A DNA stretch of 64,000 nt from Halodesulfovibrio sp. MK-HDV (lineage in GTDB: Bacteria; Desulfobacterota; Desulfovibrionia; Desulfovibrionales; Desulfovibrionaceae): positions 10,955 to 74,954 of the forward strand of contig NZ_WYDS01000008.1 in NCBI RefSeq assembly GCF_009914765.1, written 5' to 3'. Numbering within the stretch: position 1 is the first letter of the stretch; each line of letters starts with the position of its first letter. The notes beneath the pieces were generated by a model. That model was given only the letters and a program-made list of their open reading frames with translations. It ran no database searches and had not been told where the DNA came from. Below are positions 37,013 through 46,283 of this stretch, piece after piece. The translations under genes and the position numbers were made by a program.

Positions 37013-38455
37013 CTATTTGGAGATATCGTGTTCTTTCATCAGAACATAAAGGCGGGTGCGTGACAGGCCGGAAAGTTTACACGCTTCTTTAATGGAACCA
37101 TTGGCCTGACGGATAAGATTTTCAAGGTATACCTTTTCAATCTGTGCGATGCAGGTAGTACGAAAAGCTTTGAATGCAGGGAACTCATCACTGAAGAGGG
37201 ATGAAATAACATCTGCAGGCACTGGTTCCAGCATGCTGGAATCGTTCTTCTCTTGGAAAGGTGTTTTTTGTTCCGCAGGGCGTAGCATTTTACCGGCAGC
37301 ACGTGCACGGATGTCTACAGGAAGATGCTCAGGATAGAGCGTTGGTTCGCCTTTTGCACGCATAATAGTACGTTCAAGTGTCTGCACTAGTTCACGAACA
37401 TTGCCCGGCCACTCGTAATGCATAAGTATGGCGATGAGCTCATTTGAGAGCGTTTTGGTGGAAGTGCTGTATTTAGCGCATAGCCGCGCCGTGTGGAATT
37501 CTGCAAGTGCCGGAACATCTTCAAGACGATTCCGTAGAGGCGGGATTTCCATGGAACAGGATTTTAGTCTGTAATACAGGTCTGTTCTGAATGTGCCATC
37601 TTCGCACATTTTTTCAAGATTACGGTTTGTTGCTGCAACAAGGCGGAAATTACTTGTTTTTTCAGAAGTAGACCCGATCGGACGGTAGCGTTTTTCTTGC
37701 AACACGCGCAGGAAAGCAGACTGAGTAGGAAGAGGCAGCTCGCCAACTTCATCTAAGAAGAGAGTTCCCCCGTCTGCTTGTTCGATAACACCCTTCTGGG
37801 ATGTGGTAGCTCCTGTAAATGACCCTTTGATGTGTCCGAAGAGTTCGCCTTCCACAAGATTTTCAGGAATAGATGCACAGTCGAGAACCACAAAGGGGCC
37901 TTCTACGCGATTGCTATTTTCGTGAACAGTGCGAGCAACAACTTCCTTACCGGTGCCAGTTTCACCAGTGATAAGGACGCTGGCGTCACCAGTGGCAGCT
38001 ACGGAAAGGTTTTCCAGAACAGAATGTAGGGCGGGGCTGTCACCAATGAGCGATTTTCGTTTGATAATGCGTTCAGACCATTCTTTGTTACGCTCGCGGA
38101 ATCTAAGCGCGCGTTCCATAGAAAAAGTAATCTGCTTTAAGCTGCTTCCCTTTTCTATATAGTCCCAAGCTCCGTTTTGAATCGCAAGTTCTGCGCCGTC
38201 AGGGTCGCCTGCACCAGTGATAATGATTACGTCCGGCTGTCCTTTAGAGGAACGAATACGCGGTAGGGCGTCCAGCCCGCTACCGTCTGGCAGACGTACA
38301 TCAAGAAACACAAGGTCGAATGACTCGCTTTGCAGTACCATAAGACCGTCAGTAAGATTACTGGCGGTGGATGGTGCATATCCGCTGTCTTCAGCCAGTT
38401 GTGATATTATGTCGGAAATGTTGGGGTCATCATCAATGATCAATATACGAAACAT
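37013..38455 (-). CDS. Sigma-54-dependent response regulator (NtrC/DctD type)
   Basis: A 480-residue activator: receiver domain (MFRILIIDDDPN; phosphoacceptor in LVFLDVRLPD), AAA+ domain (Walker A GETGTGKE; the sigma-54 contact loop reads GSFTGA rather than GAFTGA; Walker B GGTLFLDEVGELP), and a C-terminal Fis-type helix-turn-helix (SIKEACKLSGLSRTRLYVLM). ATG 38455 has GGAG five bases upstream. It lies between the divergent sensor kinase and the TRAP operon it probably controls through the dyads at 36710-36962. Confidence 0.93.
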   Translation of the reverse strand: MFRILIIDDDPNISDIISQLAEDSGYAPSTASNLTDGLMVLQSESFDLVFLDVRLPDGSGLDALPRIRSSKGQPDVIIITGAGDPDGAELAIQNGAWDYIEKGSSLKQITFSMERALRFRERNKEWSERIIKRKSLIGDSPALHSVLENLSVAATGDASVLITGETGTGKEVVARTVHENSNRVEGPFVVLDCASIPENLVEGELFGHIKGSFTGATTSQKGVIEQADGGTLFLDEVGELPLPTQSAFLRVLQEKRYRPIGSTSEKTSNFRLVAATNRNLEKMCEDGTFRTDLYYRLKSCSMEIPPLRNRLEDVPALAEFHTARLCAKYSTSTKTLSNELIAILMHYEWPGNVRELVQTLERTIMRAKGEPTLYPEHLPVDIRARAAGKMLRPAEQKTPFQEKNDSSMLEPVPADVISSLFSDEFPAFKAFRTTCIAQIEKVYLENLIRQANGSIKEACKLSGLSRTRLYVLMKEHDISK

Positions 38456-38722
38456 CACGGCTCCAGCGTTTCTCAAACTCTGTGCGATGCGAAAACATAT
38501 AGAAGTACTGTAGACTCTACATTAGCTTTTATATGGAATATGCAATCTGTAAGGCAAGCTTTAGTAAACGACAGTACTGTATTAATCAAGCTATCTGAAT
38601 ATAATACGTCATACGATGCAAATGTACAAAAATGAAAAATAGAACGGTAACGCAGACTGTTATAGAAGTAGTATAGATAGTTAGTATGCAATACCAGTAA
38701 CCTTTTTACAAAATATATTGTT

Positions 38723-41224
38723 ATGATTAGTAAACTCTTCTCTTCTTTGCGAAAAGCAAATCCGGTGTATTTGGTGCTCATGTTAGTGTTGGCACTATGT
38801 GCGACGTTTCCGGTGTATTTGTATTTATATGAAAATACACGTCTTACTGATCCGTTGTCCGACACAGAACGAAACTGGTTGGCAGAACTCGACCGTCCTA
38901 TCGTACTCGCGGTGACACCGGATACGCGCCCGCTGGAGTTTGTAAATGCCAGGGGCGAGTATCAGGGGATGGTTGCAGATTACATGCACCGAGTTGCTGA
39001 AGATCTAAACATAGAGTTTGAAGTGGTAGAGACTGCGAATATGCAGGAACTGCTGAAGCTTGCGAAAGAACGAAAAGTCGATGTGATTGCGGCGTTTGCG
39101 GGTAATCCTGCCAATACTGACTTTATGCTGTTTACGAACCCATATCTTGAACTGTCCACAGCTATTCTTGCGAACAGAAGCGAGAAAGATCCACTTACGC
39201 TTTCCCTCATAAGTGAAAAGAAAATGGATTTGGCACTTCCTAAAGGGTATGATGTTCTTTCTTATGTGGAAAAATTTTATCCTAATATCCATGTTCAAAC
39301 CACATACAACTATCTTGCCGCATTATTGCACGTTTCGTTTAATGAAATTGATGCAACCATCATCTCCCTTCCTCAGGCGAGTTACTTTATTGAAGATAAA
39401 GGAATCACAAACCTGCGTGTGGCGGGATATACCGACTATCGCTTGTATTATCGAATGGGTGTGCGTTCCGATCTGCCTATTCTTGCGGACATACTTCAGA
39501 AGGCTTTGGATAGCATCACGCCAGTTGAACGACAGCGTATTTTAAAACGCTGGGTTCACCTACAGCAGGATTATCTCTCCGCGTTCATGTCCAGTCGTTT
39601 TCTCTGGTACATTATCGTCAGTGTCGCATCTTTTACCATTCTTGCCTTTGTGGGAATTATCCTCTGGAACAGAACATTGCGCCTGCGCGTGAATGAACGA
39701 ACGAAAGAGCTGAAACGGGAATTGCAAGATAGAACTCGTTTTCTGGCGGCATTGGATCAGGCAGAAGACGGCATTTTTATTTTGGATACAGAAGGCATCT
39801 TAGAATATGTGAATGCGTCCTTACTGCACCTTACTGAGTATACAGAAGAAGAAATGCTTGGACGGCATATCTCTTTGTTACGAGGGAAAAAACACCCGCA
39901 GGAATTTTTTGAAGATTTGTGGACTGTCTTGCGTAGCGGTGCTGTATGGCGTGGTGAAACTGTCTATGTAAAGAAAACCGGTGAGGAAATTGCTGCGGAA
40001 GTTACAGCGACCCCTGTTTTTGATGAAGCAGGAAAGCTAATAAACATTATTGAGCTTATTCGTGATGTCACAGAAAAGCGGAAGATGGAAGAACATCTGA
40101 AGCAGAGTCAGAAGCTTGAGGAATTGGGCACTTTGGCTGGCGGTATTGCGCACGACTTTAACAATATTATTGCAGCAATCTCCGGTTATGCAGAGCTTGC
40201 GTTACCTTCAACAGATGAGGGAAGCCGTGCGCACATAAATCTTGAGCGGATTCAGCAGGTGGCTGAAAGGGCGCGGGCAATGGTGCATCAGATTCTTGTC
40301 TTTTCCCGTCGTCGAAAAGCGGAGCGTGTACTTGTAAATGTCTCTGCAATGGCAGAAGAGGTCTTACAGCTTCTTCGTTCCTCATTACCTTCTACCATTG
40401 AAATAAAGAGTACACTTTCCGATGACTGCACGGTCATGGCAGATGCCAGTCAGTTACATCAGGTTGTAATGAACCTTGGAACAAATGCCGGATATGCCAT
40501 GCGTAGAAACGGTGGCGCTCTCAATATTACAACATCCAATATGCAGCTATTCTCCGAAAAAGCTCGCCTGATGGGATTACCAACTGGGCAGTATGTTTCT
40601 CTGACTGTGGAAGACACAGGCGAGGGGATTTCAACGCAGAATGTACGGCGTATTTTTGATCCGTTCTTTACCACCAAGCCTAAGGGTGAGGGTACAGGAA
40701 TGGGGCTTTCTATGGTACACGGTATTATCACCAGTATGCGTGGTCATATTGCAGTGGAGAGTACTGAAGGCAAAGGAACAAGCTTTGTCATCCTTCTTCC
40801 GTACAGCAAAGGGGAGCAGGCAGAAAAAGGAACAACAGCTGCACTTATTACTGACGGTGACGGAAGCATAATGCTTGTTGATGATGAGGTTGATCTTGTT
40901 AATGTCTATTCCGAGGCACTGAACGATTTAGGATACGATGTCCGTTCGTTTAGCGATCCATCCGCAGCCCTCGAAGCATTTCAGACAGACCCGTATGCAT
41001 ATGACCTTCTTATTACTGATCAGACAATGCCAAACCTCACAGGTGATAAATTGGCAGCTGCAATCCATGCACTGCGACCTGAAGTGCCAATTGTTTTATG
41101 TTCCGGCTATTCTGATGCCATTGATTCCATCACCGAAGGAAAGAGTGGAATTTGGAAGGTACTATTAAAACCTTTTGAGTTAAGAGAATTAGCTAGAACG
41201 GTGCAGATCTTACTACGAAGATAG
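38723..41224 (+). CDS. Hybrid sensor histidine kinase with amino-acid-binding-like periplasmic domain
   Basis: An 833-residue membrane kinase. Helix 1 (about 15-34) and helix 2 (about 291-313) enclose a periplasmic domain of the family 3 solute-binding type (PIVLAVTPDTRPLEFVNARG, then DVIAAFAGNPANTDFMLFTN). After it come a PAS domain (about 335-450), the kinase core with phospho-His near residue 477 in GGIAHDFNNIIAAISGY, a HATPase (DTGEGIS, GTGMGLSMVHG), and a C-terminal receiver (MLVDDEVDL, LLITDQTMPN). It is divergent from the NtrC-type regulator; together they look like the serine-responsive switch for the TRAP operon, which is inference. Confidence 0.92.
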   Translation: MISKLFSSLRKANPVYLVLMLVLALCATFPVYLYLYENTRLTDPLSDTERNWLAELDRPIVLAVTPDTRPLEFVNARGEYQGMVADYMHRVAEDLNIEFEVVETANMQELLKLAKERKVDVIAAFAGNPANTDFMLFTNPYLELSTAILANRSEKDPLTLSLISEKKMDLALPKGYDVLSYVEKFYPNIHVQTTYNYLAALLHVSFNEIDATIISLPQASYFIEDKGITNLRVAGYTDYRLYYRMGVRSDLPILADILQKALDSITPVERQRILKRWVHLQQDYLSAFMSSRFLWYIIVSVASFTILAFVGIILWNRTLRLRVNERTKELKRELQDRTRFLAALDQAEDGIFILDTEGILEYVNASLLHLTEYTEEEMLGRHISLLRGKKHPQEFFEDLWTVLRSGAVWRGETVYVKKTGEEIAAEVTATPVFDEAGKLINIIELIRDVTEKRKMEEHLKQSQKLEELGTLAGGIAHDFNNIIAAISGYAELALPSTDEGSRAHINLERIQQVAERARAMVHQILVFSRRRKAERVLVNVSAMAEEVLQLLRSSLPSTIEIKSTLSDDCTVMADASQLHQVVMNLGTNAGYAMRRNGGALNITTSNMQLFSEKARLMGLPTGQYVSLTVEDTGEGISTQNVRRIFDPFFTTKPKGEGTGMGLSMVHGIITSMRGHIAVESTEGKGTSFVILLPYSKGEQAEKGTTAALITDGDGSIMLVDDEVDLVNVYSEALNDLGYDVRSFSDPSAALEAFQTDPYAYDLLITDQTMPNLTGDKLAAAIHALRPEVPIVLCSGYSDAIDSITEGKSGIWKVLLKPFELRELARTVQILLRR

Positions 41225-41324
41225 TATGAAATCGAGCCGCGCAATCAAAAAAACATCGCTGGCGATAGTTGGCTGTGGTATTGTGAGAGCTGATTTAGAA
41301 GATAGCGAGATGACAGGAGTAGCA

Positions 41325-42197
41325 ATGCACACCCTTGTTTTTGATGTATACGGAACCCTTGTCGATACAACGGATATCATTACGCTGCTTGAAGTAAAAT
41401 TGGGCGAGCGTGCTGCTTTTTTTGCCAAACAATGGCGGAATAAACAGCTGGAGTATTCGTATCGAATGGGATTGATGCGATGGTATAAGCCTTTTTCGCA
41501 GTGTATGCGGTATGCTTTTGAGTATACGTGTGAAGAATTCTGCGTTTCGTTTACAGCCGAAGAAAAGGAAGCTTTATTCCTTCGTAACCTGTCGCTTCCG
41601 GCATTTGATGATGTGTCGACCGCTATGCCTAAGTTTGCTCTGACCGATGCAGATTGTTTTGCTTTTAGTAATGGTACAGCAGCGGATGTGAATGCCGTGC
41701 TGACGTATGCCGATATTCACCCTTATTTGCAGGATGTAATAAGCGTAGACCCGATCAAAATGTTCAAGCCATCGCGTATTGCGTATATGTATCTGGTCGA
41801 AAGTATTGCACGCTATAAGGCCGGTCTTGAGAATCCAGACGTAGTTAAAAAGCAAGGAAATGAGGCGGCAGACTCTCCTTCGCAAATATCAGATTTGAAT
41901 GCTCCAGAACGTGGTTGTTTGCATTATGTAGAATCCGGTATGGACGACGAGGACGAATCAGATACCCATTCTCAGGGGAGCTCTTTGTCATTACCAGACT
42001 TGAATACGGTCTGGCTCATTTCTTCTAACCCGTTTGATGTTATCGGCGCAAAAGTTGCCGGATTACAGTCAGTGTGGATTCGTCGTTCAGCCTCAAGTGT
42101 TTTTGACCCATGGGGCGTTGAGCCGACCATTACTGTTGCTAATCTGACAGAGCTTTATGACGTGTTGCGATACCGGAATGTTATTATCCCAATGTAG
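41325..42197 (+). CDS. HAD hydrolase, haloacid dehalogenase type II, with acidic insert
   Basis: A 290-residue HAD-superfamily enzyme. The nucleophile is in VFDVYGTLVD, motif II in CFAFSNGTAADVN, the lysine in DPIKMFKPSRIAY, and motif III is WLISSNPFDVIGAKVAGLQS. This matches L-2-haloacid dehalogenase, but about 60 residues of acidic, Ser-rich sequence (from GLENPDVVKK to SSLSLPDLN) are inserted before motif III. ATG 41325 has AGGAG five bases upstream. Substrate unknown; haloacid dehalogenation should not be assumed. Confidence 0.85.
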   Translation: MHTLVFDVYGTLVDTTDIITLLEVKLGERAAFFAKQWRNKQLEYSYRMGLMRWYKPFSQCMRYAFEYTCEEFCVSFTAEEKEALFLRNLSLPAFDDVSTAMPKFALTDADCFAFSNGTAADVNAVLTYADIHPYLQDVISVDPIKMFKPSRIAYMYLVESIARYKAGLENPDVVKKQGNEAADSPSQISDLNAPERGCLHYVESGMDDEDESDTHSQGSSLSLPDLNTVWLISSNPFDVIGAKVAGLQSVWIRRSASSVFDPWGVEPTITVANLTELYDVLRYRNVIIPM

Positions 42198-42227
42198 TGA
42201 AACACACAGTGAAGAAGGGACATAGAC

Positions 42228-42878
42228 ATGGTTGAAAGATTATCAGAGAAACTTGACGCTCGAAGAGAAGAGTTCACAAAGATGGCTCCTCCTTCAGCTC
42301 AGGAAGTGATGAAAAAGTCTGCACAACACCTCAAGGATTCAGGTCTTCTTGATGGTGCTAAGCATGTTGGAGATCGGGCTCCTGATTTTGTATTAAAAAA
42401 TATTCAGGGTGACTCTGTGGACTTTGCAACACTGCGCAAAGACAGACGCGTGGTGATCTGCTTCTATAGAGGCGGTTGGTGACCATACTGCAACCTTCAG
42501 TTGAAGGCATTGCGTGATGTTCAAAAAGATATCGAAGCCCGCGGCGCAACCTTGATAGCCATCTCACCTGAGTTGCCTGACAACTCGCTTTCCGATGAAG
42601 ACAAGCTTGCGATCCCGTTTGAAGTATTGACTGACCCAGATAACGGCATTGCCCGTCAGTTCGGGATTGTTTTTTCTTTAGATGATGCGTTACGCGATAC
42701 ATACAAGAGCTTTAATCTTGATCTTGAAAAAGCGAACGGCAACGACAAATGGGAACTGCCGATTCCGGCTGTCTATATTATAGATACGGACGGAAGCATT
42801 TTGTACACATTCTTAGATACGGATTACACCGTCCGACTCGAACCATCTGAAATTTTGTCTCTGCTTGATACTCTCTAG
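42228..42878 (+). CDS. Selenocysteine-containing peroxiredoxin-like protein (in-frame TGA)
   Basis: The AhpC/TSA-like protein is 216 residues if TGA 42480-42482 is read as selenocysteine. The first 84 codons carry the family blocks DRAPDFVLKNIQGDSV and VVICFYRGGW; the TGA follows; then PYCNLQLKALRDVQKDIEARG continues in the same frame to TAA 42878. In relatives the motif is FYRGGWCPYCN, so the TGA replaces exactly the peroxidatic cysteine, giving UPYC in place of CPYC. A SECIS-like hairpin starts eight bases after the TGA. The product would reduce peroxides. Weak GGGA precedes the ATG. A standard gene caller would split or truncate this gene. Confidence 0.88.
42480..42514 (+). promoter_or_regulatory. 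Selenocysteine TGA and SECIS-like hairpin
   Basis: Right after TGA (42480-42482) the stem CCTTC (42494-42498) pairs with GAAGG (42503-42507) around the loop AGTT, which exposes GU as in bacterial SECIS loops. A lower helix GCAA (42490-42493) with TTGC (42510-42513) is separated by a two-base bulge. The loop is about 19-22 bases from the first base of the TGA, close to the spacing in Escherichia coli fdhF. Confidence 0.78.
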
Positions 42879-43065
42879 CAGAGCCGTTGTCTGAAAAGTC
42901 TCTCGATAGGCCAACAGCTATAACGAGCTTTAGTCATAAGGCACAACTTTGATTGAACCGTTCCTTAGGCTGGATTTGGTAGTGACATGCCTTTTTGTCA
43001 CTTAATCGGGAACGCAGAGATGGATATCCTGTCCATCAAGACAATAATACGAAAGTTTTTGTAAT

Positions 43066-43105
43066 AAAAAACATCCCCGCTTGTGCTGATGTATAAGCGG
43101 GGATG
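43066..43105 (-). terminator. Terminator of the second sigma-54 regulator gene
   Basis: CATCCCCGCTT (43072-43082) pairs with AAGCGGGGATG (43095-43105), and six A at 43066-43071 give the U tract on the minus strand. Confidence 0.9.
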
Positions 43106-43112
43106 CTTTGAG

Positions 43113-44693
43113 TTATCTTTTTTTACCGAACGAAATGTCAAGCTTACGCATCCTATGGCGCAGGGTGGAGGCGTTGATTCCCAAAATCTGGGCGGCTCCT
43201 TCAGTTCCTTCAATCTTACCCTTACAATGACGCAGTGCTTTTTCAATGTACATGCGCGTCACCTCATCCAACGTAGGAAATGTTCCCTGTGTCTCTAGAG
43301 TCACGGACGTTGCGGCGGGAAGTGCTGTGGGCGCGATGTTGTACGTGGTTTGAGGAAAGGACCCTATGGTGGTTTCTGGTGAGGTCAACGTTGAGAAGGT
43401 TAGGGGAGCGCCTTGTCCTAAAATTATCTGGCGCTCAACAACGTTATGCATCTCACGCACGTTCCCCGGCCAACGGTAATTGGTCAAATTTTCTATTCCT
43501 TCGGGAGTGACAGCTGGTTGCTGTACCCCAAGCTTTGCAGAACAGCTGTTCAGGAAGTGGGCAAGCAGTAATGGAATATCCACTTGGCGTTCACGTAACG
43601 GCGGAATAACAACTGGAAATGTGCTGAGTCGGAACCATAAATCTTCGCGGAATTTTCCTTCGTTCACCAGCTTTTTTAAATCTCTGTGTGTGGCTGCAAC
43701 GATTCGGGCATCAATGGGTATTTCAGTGTCACCGCCAACGCGTTCAATGGTTTTTTCTTGCAAAACCCGAAGGAGTCGAACCTGAGCATCCGGCGGTAGT
43801 TCGCCGATTTCATCAAGAAGTAATGTGCCACCGTTGGCTCGCTCAAAGCGACCTTTGCGCTGCTGTGCCGCACCAGTGAATGCACCTTTTTCATGTCCGA
43901 AAAGGACGCTGTCTACGAGAGAATCCGGAATAGCTCCACAGTTGACCGTGATGAACGGTTTGTCGCGTCGGGGAGACATGCGATGCAGGGCGTTTGCCAG
44001 TACTTCTTTACCAACACCGGTTTCTCCTAACAGCATAACCGGCACATCTGTGTTTGCGACTTGAGAGATCATATTCATGGTCGTTTTCAAGCCTGTGCGT
44101 GCGCCGATAATGGTCTCACCAGCTTTTTTGGCGAGCTCTCGTTGCAGGAATTTGTTGTCGTCCTGAAGTTGGTCCTTAACGGCTTTTAATTCATCGAATT
44201 TAAGCGCGTTGACCATGGCAATGGCGAGTGGGTCGCCAAGGGAAGATAGGGCTTCTATTTCTTTTTCAGAAAAAGCATACGGCTTGGAGCGTAGGAAAGT
44301 AGCTACACCAAGGAGTTCTCCATCAATACGTAGATAACAAATGACACCGGAAAAATGTTTATGCCCTATACGCTTGCTGACTTGTTGTGTGATCTCTTCG
44401 TCGGAAGAGTTTGCAGTATATCCAGAAAGAATAGTCTCATCTGCAGCCTCAACCATGATTCGATCATGGACTTCTTTACTGATAACAAGGTCTGCAATAG
44501 GGCGTGTTTTGCCTTCATGTAATGAAATAATGTTATGCAGGATACGATTTTCATCATCGTAGATGTCAAAACCGATCGTGTTTACAGGTAAATTTTCTTG
44601 AAGGTATTGGTAGAGGTTGGAAATTGCATTTTGCAGATCAAGCGTTGAACAAATGATATTCGTCACACTTCTAAAAAAGTCTGGTGGTGGCAT
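43113..44693 (-). CDS. GAF-domain sigma-54-dependent activator
   Basis: A 526-residue transcription activator. The N-terminal third is a GAF-type sensor (about 10-170) followed by a short coiled coil, then the AAA+ domain (GETGVGKEV, HEKGAFTGAAQQRKG, GGTLLLDEIGELPPDAQ, NYRWPGNVREMHNVVER) and a Fis-type helix-turn-helix (GAAQILGINASTLRHRMRKL). It has no receiver domain, so it probably senses a ligand or redox state directly. It is divergent from the RND efflux genes, whose promoter region carries a sigma-54 promoter and two dyads; it is their likely activator. Confidence 0.93.
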   Translation of the reverse strand: MPPPDFFRSVTNIICSTLDLQNAISNLYQYLQENLPVNTIGFDIYDDENRILHNIISLHEGKTRPIADLVISKEVHDRIMVEAADETILSGYTANSSDEEITQQVSKRIGHKHFSGVICYLRIDGELLGVATFLRSKPYAFSEKEIEALSSLGDPLAIAMVNALKFDELKAVKDQLQDDNKFLQRELAKKAGETIIGARTGLKTTMNMISQVANTDVPVMLLGETGVGKEVLANALHRMSPRRDKPFITVNCGAIPDSLVDSVLFGHEKGAFTGAAQQRKGRFERANGGTLLLDEIGELPPDAQVRLLRVLQEKTIERVGGDTEIPIDARIVAATHRDLKKLVNEGKFREDLWFRLSTFPVVIPPLRERQVDIPLLLAHFLNSCSAKLGVQQPAVTPEGIENLTNYRWPGNVREMHNVVERQIILGQGAPLTFSTLTSPETTIGSFPQTTYNIAPTALPAATSVTLETQGTFPTLDEVTRMYIEKALRHCKGKIEGTEGAAQILGINASTLRHRMRKLDISFGKKR

Positions 44694-44737
44694 AGGAGCC
44701 CCTTTTTATCTATCGTATGTGATAGTTTTCTTCTGTT

Positions 44738-44774
44738 CTGTTAAATATAACAGGCGTACTGTCAAATACAACAG
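44738..44774. promoter_or_regulatory. Two tandem activator dyads before the efflux operon
   Basis: CTGTTAAATATAACAG (44738-44753, perfect palindrome) and CTGTCAAATACAACAG (44759-44774) differ at two positions and are 21 bp apart, two helical turns. They end 60 bp ahead of the sigma-54 promoter, a suitable place for enhancer sites, and also sit near the start of the divergent activator gene, so autoregulation is possible. Confidence 0.75.
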
Positions 44775-44834
44775 TTATAGATGATATAAAATAACTTTAA
44801 GAAGTAACTTGCTGTTTTTTCAAAGTTATTTTCT

Positions 44835-44850
44835 TGGCACGCAGCTTGCT
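44835..44850 (+). promoter_or_regulatory. Sigma-54 promoter of the RND efflux operon
   Basis: TGGCACGCAGCTTGCT matches the sigma-54 consensus TGGCACG-N4-TTGCW at every fixed position. The inferred transcript would have a long leader of nearly 290 bases before the adaptor ATG at 45150. Confidence 0.88.
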
Positions 44851-45149
44851 AAATAAATATGCTGCCGAACCAAATAAATCTGCACATTATCACCAAACTT
44901 GTTTCACCGTAATGACTGCTTAATGTTGGTTTTTTATCTAATGCCTCTACGAAGCAATATTTTAAAAAGCTAATGGTCATTGAGGCAGAAACAACCAGTA
45001 AAAAGACCTTCGGCAGTGTTTAATTATTACGAACCAAGATGTTATGGAATGACCAATCTATATCATTCGTTGGTTTAGCCTTATAAATTCATGACTTCAG
45101 AGTAATTCTTTCGAGGAGCATTATTCTGCATTTGCTGGGGAGCATTTCA

Positions 45150-46278
45150 TGGAAAAGTTTAGAATTAGAAGTTTAATTTTTGTCCTTGTTGGACTCGCAT
45201 TGTTGGTTCTTCAGGCTGTAATGCCGAAGAAATGACAAAAGAAGCAGTCGTTATAAAACCAGTAAAAGCTGTAGTTGTAAGCGGGGGAGCTGAGTTTGTA
45301 GAACGAGCCTTCCCGGGAACCGTAGTTGCCGGTGAGAAAGCTGAAATAGGCTTTCGCGTTGCAGGTCAGCTCAGTGAAATTATAGTAAAAGCCGGTGAGC
45401 GCGTGAAACGTGGACAGGTGATCGCTACATTAGATACCAGCGATTTTCAGACTCAGTTGAGAGGGTTGGACTCACAGTTGCTCGGTGCCCGTGCATCGTT
45501 GCAGGAGGCTGTTCTCAACTTTAAACGTAACTCTGTGTTGCTGAAGGACGATATTGTTTCCAAGGCAACATATGACAGCGCCAGTAGTGTTTTTGAAAAT
45601 GCACGTGCACAAGTGAAAAACCTTGAGCAGCAGCGGGAACAGGCTCGTCTTAATTTAGAATATACAGTGCTGCGTGCGCCGTTTGATGGTGTGGTTGCAC
45701 AGACATATGTAAAGAACTTTGAAAACGTGCAGGCGCAGCAACGTATTGCGCGCTTGGACGATGTTAAAAGCCTTGACGTAGAAGTTGAGGTTCCCGAATT
45801 GGTTATCGCTATTATTCGGGCAAATTCTTCAATGCTCAAAAAGCCTTCTGTTCGTTTTGCAGCAATGCCTAACAAACTGTTCCAAGGTGAACTTAAAGAA
45901 TTTGAAACTACTGCTAACGAACAGACACGTACCTACACAGTGACAGTTTCCTTGCCACAGCCCGATGGTGTGAGCATCTATTCCGGCATGACCGCAGAAG
46001 TTATCGGGTACTTGCCGGGTAATACAAACAGCAAAATTGAAGGTGTCCGCGTACCGGTTAATGCCGTTGCTGTAGATAAAGACAATACGCCGTTTGTATG
46101 GGTTGTTCAGAAGGATAGCACCGTAAAACGTGTTTCTATTGAACTTGGAGACATGTTGCAGGAGCAGTATATTCTGAAGTCGGGTCTTGATTTCGGTATG
46201 CAGGTTGTGACCGCAGGTGTGCACTACCTTAAAGAAGGACAACCTGTGCGAGTGCTGCAGGGCGAGATTGGAGAATAG
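45150..46278 (+). CDS. RND efflux periplasmic adaptor, signal region frameshifted
   Basis: The adaptor domains are intact from 45232 (348 codons): lipoyl/hairpin region (GFRVAGQLSEIIVKAGERVK, a coiled coil about 80-145, TVLRAPFDGVVAQTYVKNFE) and beta-barrel/membrane-proximal parts. The true start is probably ATG 45150, behind GGGGAG, which encodes MEKFRIRSLIFVLVGLALLV; a missing T near 45208 shifts the frame, and the adaptor frame upstream reads SSGCNAEEMTKEA, a lipobox. Restoring one T gives a lipoprotein signal ending LSGC. As written, only a form started at ATG 45232, without a signal peptide, could be made. Confidence 0.85.
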
Positions 46279-46283
46279 CTGTC

